Assembly (NCBI RefSeq): GCF_027942865.1
Contig: NC_134527.1
Span: 1-64,000 of the forward strand
Reading direction: 5' to 3'
Source of the DNA: Odontesthes bonariensis
Lineage: Eukaryota; Chordata; Actinopteri; Atheriniformes; Atherinopsidae
Length of the DNA: 64,000 bases
The position numbers and the translations under genes are program-made. A model generated the notes under the pieces. It did no database searches. It was given only the letters and a program-made list of their open reading frames with translations, and had not been told where the DNA came from. Of this stretch, positions 58,202 to 64,000 are shown piece by piece. Positions within the stretch are counted from its first letter, which is position 1. Every line of letters begins with the position of its first letter.

Positions 58202-61200
58202 CCACCTGAGCAGAGGAGTCACTGTGAGACCAGAACCAGAACCAGAACCAGACCACCTGAGCAGAGGACTCACTGTGAGACCAGAACCAGAACCAGAACC
58301 AGACCACCTGAGCAGAGGACTCACTGTGAGCCCAGAACCAGAACCAGACCAGCTGAGCAGAGGACTCACTGTGAGACCAGAACCAGAATCAGACCACCTG
58401 AGCAGAGGAGTCACTGTGAGACCAGAACCAGAACCAGAACCAGACCACCTGAGCAGAGGAGTCACTGTGAGACCAGAACCAGAACCAGACCAGCTGAGCA
58501 GAGGAGTCACTGTGAGACCAGAACCAGAACCAGAACCAGACCAGCTGAGCAGAGGAGTCACTGTGAGACCAGAACCAGAACCAGAACCAGACCAGCTGAG
58601 TAGAGGAGTCACTGTGAGACCAGAACCAGAACCAGACCACCTGAGCAGAGGAGTCACTGTGAGACCAGAACCAGAACCAGAACCAGAACCAGACCACCTG
58701 AGCAGAGGAGTCACTGTGAGACCAGAACCAGAAACAGACCACCTGAGCAGAGGACTCACTGTGAGCCCAGAACCAGAACCAGACCAGCTGAACAGAGGAG
58801 TCACTGTGAGACCAGAACCAGAACCAGACCACCTGAGCAGAGGAGTCACTGTGAGACCAGAACCAGAACCAGAACCAGACCACCTGAGCAGAGGAGTCAC
58901 TGTGAGACCAGAACCAGAACCAGACCAGCTGAGCAGAGGAGTCACTGTGAGACCAGAACCAGAACCAGAACCAGACCAGCTGAGCAGAGGAGTCACTGTG
59001 AGACCAGAACCAGAACCAGAACCAGACCAGCTGAGTAGAGGAGTCACTGTGAGACCAGAACCAGAACCAGACCACCTGAGCAGAGGAGTCACTGTGAGAC
59101 CAGAACCAGAACCAGACCACCTGAGCAGAGGAGTCACTGTGAGACCAGAACCAGAACCAGAACCAGAACCAGACCACCTGAGCAGAGGAGTCACTGTGAG
59201 ACCAGAACCAGAACCAGAACCAGACCACCTGAGCAGAGGAGTCACTGTGAGACCAGAACCAGAACCAGAACCAGACCACCTGAGCAGAGGAGTCACTGTG
59301 AGACCAGAACCAGAACCAGAACCAGACCAGCTGAGCAGAGGACTCACTGTGAGACCAGAACCAGAATCAGACCAGCTGAGCAGAGGAGTCACTGTGAGAC
59401 CAGAACCAGAACCAGAACCAGAACCAGACCACCTGAGCAGAGGAGTCACTGTGAGACCAGAACCAGAACCAGAACCAGACCACCTGAGCAGAGGACTCAC
59501 TGTGAGACCAGAACCAGAACCAGAACCAGACCACCTGAGCAGAGGACTCACTGTGAGCCCAGAACCAGAACCAGACCAGCTGAGCAGAGGACTCACTGTG
59601 AGACCAGAACCAGAACCAGACCAGCTGAGCAGAGGAGTCACTGTGAGACCAGAACCAGAACCAGAACCAGACCAGCTGAGCAGAGGAGTCACTGTGAGAC
59701 CAGAACCAGAACCAGACCAGCTGAGTAGAGGAGTCACTGTGAGACCAGAACCAGAACCAGAACCAGACCACCTGAGCAGAGGAGTCACTGTGAGACCAGA
59801 ACCAGAACCAGACCAGCTGAGCAGAGGAGTCACTGTGAGACCAGAACCAGAACCAGAACCAGACCAGCTGAGCAGAGGAGTCACTGTGAGACCAGAACCA
59901 GAACCAGAACCAGACCAGCTGAGTAGAGGAGTCACTGTGAGACCAGAACCAGAACCAGACCACCTGAGCAGAGGAGTCACTGTGAGACCAGAACCAGAAC
60001 CAGAACCAGAACCAGACCACCTGAGCAGAGGAGTCACTGTGAGACCAGAACCAGAAACAGACCACCTGAGCAGAGGACTCACTGTGAGACCAGAACCAGA
60101 ACCAGAACCAGACCACCTGAGCAGAGGAGTCACTGTGAGACCAGAACCAGAACCAGAACCAGACCACCTGAGCAGAGGAGTCACTGTGAGACCAGAACCA
60201 GAACCAGACCAGCTGAGCAGAGGAGTCACTGTGAGACCAGAACCAGAACCAGAACCAGACCAGCTGAGCAGAGGAGTCACTGTGAGACCAGAACCAGAAC
60301 CAGACCAGCTGAGTAGAGGAGTCACTGTGAGACCAGAACCAGAACCAGACCACCTGAGCAGAGGAGTCACTGTGAGACCAGAACCAGAACCAGAACCAGA
60401 ACCAGACCACCTGAGCAGAGGAGTCACTGTGAGACCAGAACCAGAAACAGACCACCTGAGCAGAGGACTCACTGTGAGCCCAGAACCAGAACCAGACCAC
60501 CTGAGCAGAGGAGTCACTGTGAGACCAGAACCAGAACCAGACCAGCTGAGCAGAGGAATCACTGTGAGTCCAGAACCAGAACCAGACCAGCTGAGCAGAG
60601 GACTCACTGTGAGACCAGAACCAGAACCAGAACCAGACCACCTGAGCAGAGGACTCACTGTGAGCCCAGAACCAGAACCAGACCAGCTGAGCAGAGGAGT
60701 CACTGTGAGACCAGAACCAGAACTAGAACCAGAACCAGACCACCTGAGCAGAGGAGTCACTGTGAGACCAGAACCAGAACCAGACCAGCTGAGCAGAGGA
60801 GTCACTGTGAGACCAGAACCAGAACCAGAACCAGACCAGCTGAGCAGAGGACTCACTGTGAGACCAGAACCAGAACCAGACCAGCTGAGCAGAGGAGTCA
60901 CTGTGAGACCAGAACCAGAACCAGAACCAGACCAGCTGAGCAGAGGAGTCACTGTGAGACCAGAACCAGAACCAGACCAGCTGAGCAGAGGAGTCACTGT
61001 GAGACCAGAACCAGAACCAGAACCAGACCAGCTGAGCAGAGGACTCACTGTGAGACCAGAACCAGAACCAGACCAGCTGAGCAGAGGACTCACTGTGAGC
61101 CCAGAACCAGACCAGCTGAGCAGAGGACTCACTGTGAGCCCAGAACGAGAAACAGAACCAGAACCAGACCACCTGAGCAGAGGAGTCACTGTGAGACCAG

Positions 61201-61390
61201 AACCAGAACCAGACCACCTGAGCAGAGGACTCACTGTGAGCCCAGAACCAGAACCAGACCAGCTGAGCAGAGGACTCACTGTGAGACCAGAACCAGAACC
61301 AGACCAGCTGAGCAGAGGACTCACTGTGAGACCAGAACCAGAACCAGAACCAGACCAGCTGAGCAGAGGAGTCACTGTGAGACCAGAACC
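56042..61390. repeat. 45/51/57-bp minisatellite in fktn intron
   Basis: About 105 units of CCACCTGAGCAGAGGAGTC, ACTGTGAGACCA plus two to five GAACCA hexamers, so units are 45, 51, 57 or 63 bp. Point variants include CAGCTG for CACCTG, GACTCAC for GAGTCAC, and GAGCCCA for GAGACCA. On the fktn strand each unit reads a pyrimidine tract, CTGCTCAG|GTGGT. All lengths are multiples of three. Confidence 0.97.
56640..58440. repeat. 1,076-bp duplication inside the fktn array
   Basis: The odd unit GAGCAGAGCAGA occurs at about 56,912 and 57,988, and the order of hexamer counts and point variants around both is the same for several hundred bp on each side, so a block of 1,076 bp was tandemly duplicated. 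Confidence 0.85.
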
Positions 61391-61925
61391 AGAACACCAG
61401 GAACCAGACCACCATGAACCATCAGGAACCGGCCCACAGAAACCAAACCACCAGGAACCAGACCACTATGAACCATCAGGAACCGGTCCACAGAAACCAA
61501 ACCATCAGGAACCAGACCACCAGGAACCAGACCACCAGGAACCAGACCACCAGGAACCAAACCACCAGGAACCATTAGGAACCATCAGGGGGACAGGAAC
61601 CGGCCCACAAAAACCAGACCATCAGGAACCAGACCACCAGGAACCAAACAACCAGGAACCAAACCACCAGGAACCAGACCACCAGGAACCGGCCCACAGA
61701 AACCAAACCATCAGGAACCAGACCACCAGGAACCAAACCACTAAGAACCAAACCACCAGGAACCAGACCACCAGGAACCAAACCACAAGGAACGAGACCA
61801 CCAGGAACGAGACCACCAGGAACGAGACCACCAGGAACGAGACCACCAGGAACCACCAGGAACCAGACCATCAGGAACCAGATCACCTCAGGGGGACAGG
61901 AACCGGCCCACAGGAACCAAACCAT
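61391..61925. repeat. 15-bp CCAGGAACCAGACCA array in fktn intron
   Basis: Imperfect repeats of CCAGGAACCAGACCA with AACGAGACC and CGGCCCACAGAAACC variants. A near-identical second copy lies at 63,183-63,700. Confidence 0.93.
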
Positions 61926-62295
61926 GGATGACCCCGCCCAGTGAACTGTGGCTCCACCCACACATCTAACCCCGCCCAGTGAACTGTGGCCCCACCCACA
62001 CTTCTAACTCCGCCCAGTGAACTGAGGCTCTACCCACACATCTAACCCCGCCCAGTGAACTGAGGCTCCACCCACACATCTAACCCCGCCCAGTGAACTG
62101 AGGCTCCACCCACACATATAACCCCGCCCAGTGAACTGTGGCTCCACCCACACGTCTAACCCCGCCCAGTGAACTGAGGCTCCACCCACACATCAAACCC
62201 CGCCCAGTGAACTGAGGCTCTACCCACACATCTAACCCCGCCCAGTGAACTGAGGCTCTACCCACACATCTAACCCCATCCAGTGAACTGTGGCC
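61926..62295. repeat. 38-bp repeat in fktn intron
   Basis: About nine copies of CCCCGCCCAGTGAACTGAGG, CTCCACCCACACATCTAA. A second copy starts at 63,705 and runs off the window end. Confidence 0.95.
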
Positions 62296-64000
62296 ACCAG
62301 AACCAGAACCAGAACCAGACCAGCTGAGCAGAGGACTCACTGTGAGACCAGAACCAGAACCAGACCAGCTGAGCAGAGGAATCACTGTGAGTCCAGAACC
62401 AGAACCAGACCAAATGAGCAGAGGACTCACTGTGAGACCAGAACCAGAACCAGAACCAGACCACCTGAGCAGAGGACTCACTGTGAGCCCAGAACCAGAA
62501 CCAGACCAGCTGAGCAGAGGAGTCACTGTGAGACCAGAACCAGAACTAGAACCAGAACCAGACCACCTGAGCAGAGGAGTCACTGTGAGACCAGAACCAG
62601 AACCAGACCAGCTGAGCAGAGGAGTCACTGTGAGACCAGAACCAGAACCAGAACCAGACCAGCTGAGCAGAGGACTCACTGTGAGACCAGAACCAGAACC
62701 AGACCAGCTGAGCAGAGGAGTCACTGTGAGACCAGAACCAGAACCAGAACCAGACCAGCTGAGCAGAGGAGTCACTGTGAGACCAGAACCAGAACCAGAC
62801 CAGCTGAGCAGAGGAGTCACTGTGAGACCAGAACCAGAACCAGAACCAGACCAGCTGAGCAGAGGACTCACTGTGAGACCAGAACCAGAACCAGACCAGC
62901 TGAGCAGAGGACTCACTGTGAGCCCAGAACCAGAACCAGACCAGCTGAGCAGAGGACTCACTGTGAGCCCAGAACGAGAAACAGAACCAGAACCAGACCA
63001 CCTGAGCAGAGGAGTCACTGTGAGACCAGAACCAGAACCAGACCACCTGAGCAGAGGACTCACTGTGAGCCCAGAACCAGAACCAGACCAGCTGAGCAGA
63101 GGACTCACTGTGAGACCAGAACCAGAACCAGACCAGCTGAGCAGAGGACTCACTGTGAGACCAGAACCAGAACCAGAACCAGAACACCAGGAACCAGACC
63201 ACCATGAACCATCAGGAACCGGCCCACAGAAACCAAACCACCAGGAACCAGACCACTATGAACCATCAGGAACCGGTCCACAGAAACCAAACCATCAGGA
63301 ACCAGACCACCAGGAACCAGACCACCAGGAACCAGACCACCAGGAACCAAACCACCAGGAACCATTAGGAACCATCAGGGGGACAGGAACCGGCCCACAA
63401 AAACCAGACCATCAGGAACCAGACCACCAGGAACCAAACAACCAGGAACCAAACCACCAGGAACCAGACCACCAGGAACCGGCCCACAGAAACCAAACCA
63501 TCAGGAACCAGACCACCAGGAACCAAACCACTAAGAACCAAACCACCAGGAACCAGACCACCAGGAACCAAACCACAAGGAACGAGACCACCAGGAACGA
63601 GACCACCAGGAACGAGACCACCAGGAACCACCAGGAACCAGACCATCAGGAACCAGATCACCTCAGGGGGACAGGAACCGGCCCACAGGAACCAAACCAT
63701 GGATGACCCCGCCCAGTGAACTGTGGCTCCACCCACACATCTAACCCCGCCCAGTGAACTGTGGCCCCACCCACACTTCTAACTCCGCCCAGTGAACTGA
63801 GGCTCTACCCACACATCTAACCCCGCCCAGTGAACTGAGGCTCCACCCACACATCTAACCCCGCCCAGTGAACTGAGGCTCCACCCACACATATAACCCC
63901 GCCCAGTGAACTGTGGCTCCACCCACACATCTAACCCCGCCCAGTGAACTGAGGCTCCACCCACACATCTAACCCCGCCCAGTGAACTGTGGCTCCACCC
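62296..64000. repeat. Second copy of the composite array block
   Basis: The order 45/51-bp units, 15-bp units, 38-bp units of about 60,540-62,290 is repeated here with an offset of roughly 1.78-1.82 kb (AACACCAGGAACC at 61,393 and 63,183; ACCATGGATGACC at 61,921 and 63,696). The second copy has one 15-bp unit fewer. Confidence 0.9.

Noticed and set aside
58008..61931. Open frame of about 1,300 codons ([17 protein letters not shown] repeats)
   Set aside because: It lies in an fktn intron array whose units are all multiples of three, is open on both strands, and starts and ends without any non-repeat protein sequence.

Overview
The window is eukaryotic and almost certainly from a teleost fish. 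It contains spliced vertebrate genes with GT-AG introns, L2-type LINE pieces ending in the fish-style AACTGAATTGAA tail, and a UGT-next-to-YTHDC1 arrangement that also exists on human chromosome 4q13. No bacterial operons, phage, CRISPR, tRNA or rRNA genes were seen. Well over half of the sequence is tandem repeat.

Layout. (1) 1-11,201: one uninterrupted 16-20 bp satellite (consensus GACCATATGAAGCAGAGAGG). (2) 11,202-11,665: a short single-copy patch with the terminal exon of a UDP-glucuronosyltransferase; its membrane-anchor end runs into a second satellite. (3) 11,623-28,335: a 52-bp satellite with higher-order structure (an exact 5,812-bp period) and one TTAA-flanked 875-bp foldback element. 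(4) 28,336-28,675: a small minisatellite behind ythdc1. (5) 29,031-44,996, minus strand: complete ythdc1, the nuclear m6A reader. I could place all 16 coding exons; every junction is GT-AG and the phases agree, giving 678 residues. Every intron longer than about 150 bp is filled by its own unrelated minisatellite or by a LINE. (6) 45,000-49,109: divergent promoter region, a 34-bp minisatellite of about 2.6 kb, a possible two-exon noncoding transcript, and LINE-like debris. (7) 49,110-49,622, plus strand: ufc1, the E2 enzyme of the UFM1 system, complete and without introns. (8) 51,265 to beyond 64,000, minus strand: the last six coding exons of fktn (fukutin, 288 C-terminal residues). The intron upstream of them is an array of at least 8 kb that runs off the window.

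The genes do not form a pathway: ythdc1 is RNA modification reading, ufc1 is ufmylation, fktn is alpha-dystroglycan O-mannosyl glycan synthesis, and UGT is xenobiotic/steroid glucuronidation. ythdc1 and ufc1 are divergent; ufc1 and fktn converge tail to tail. The notable biology is the repeats. Several intronic arrays carry splice-site sequence in every unit: the real 3' splice site of an fktn exon is the last copy of its array, and three ythdc1 introns repeat a good 5' splice-site core in the sense direction. Many arrays have unit lengths divisible by three, which creates very long but meaningless open frames on both strands. I found no gene set resembling a new defence or mobile system.
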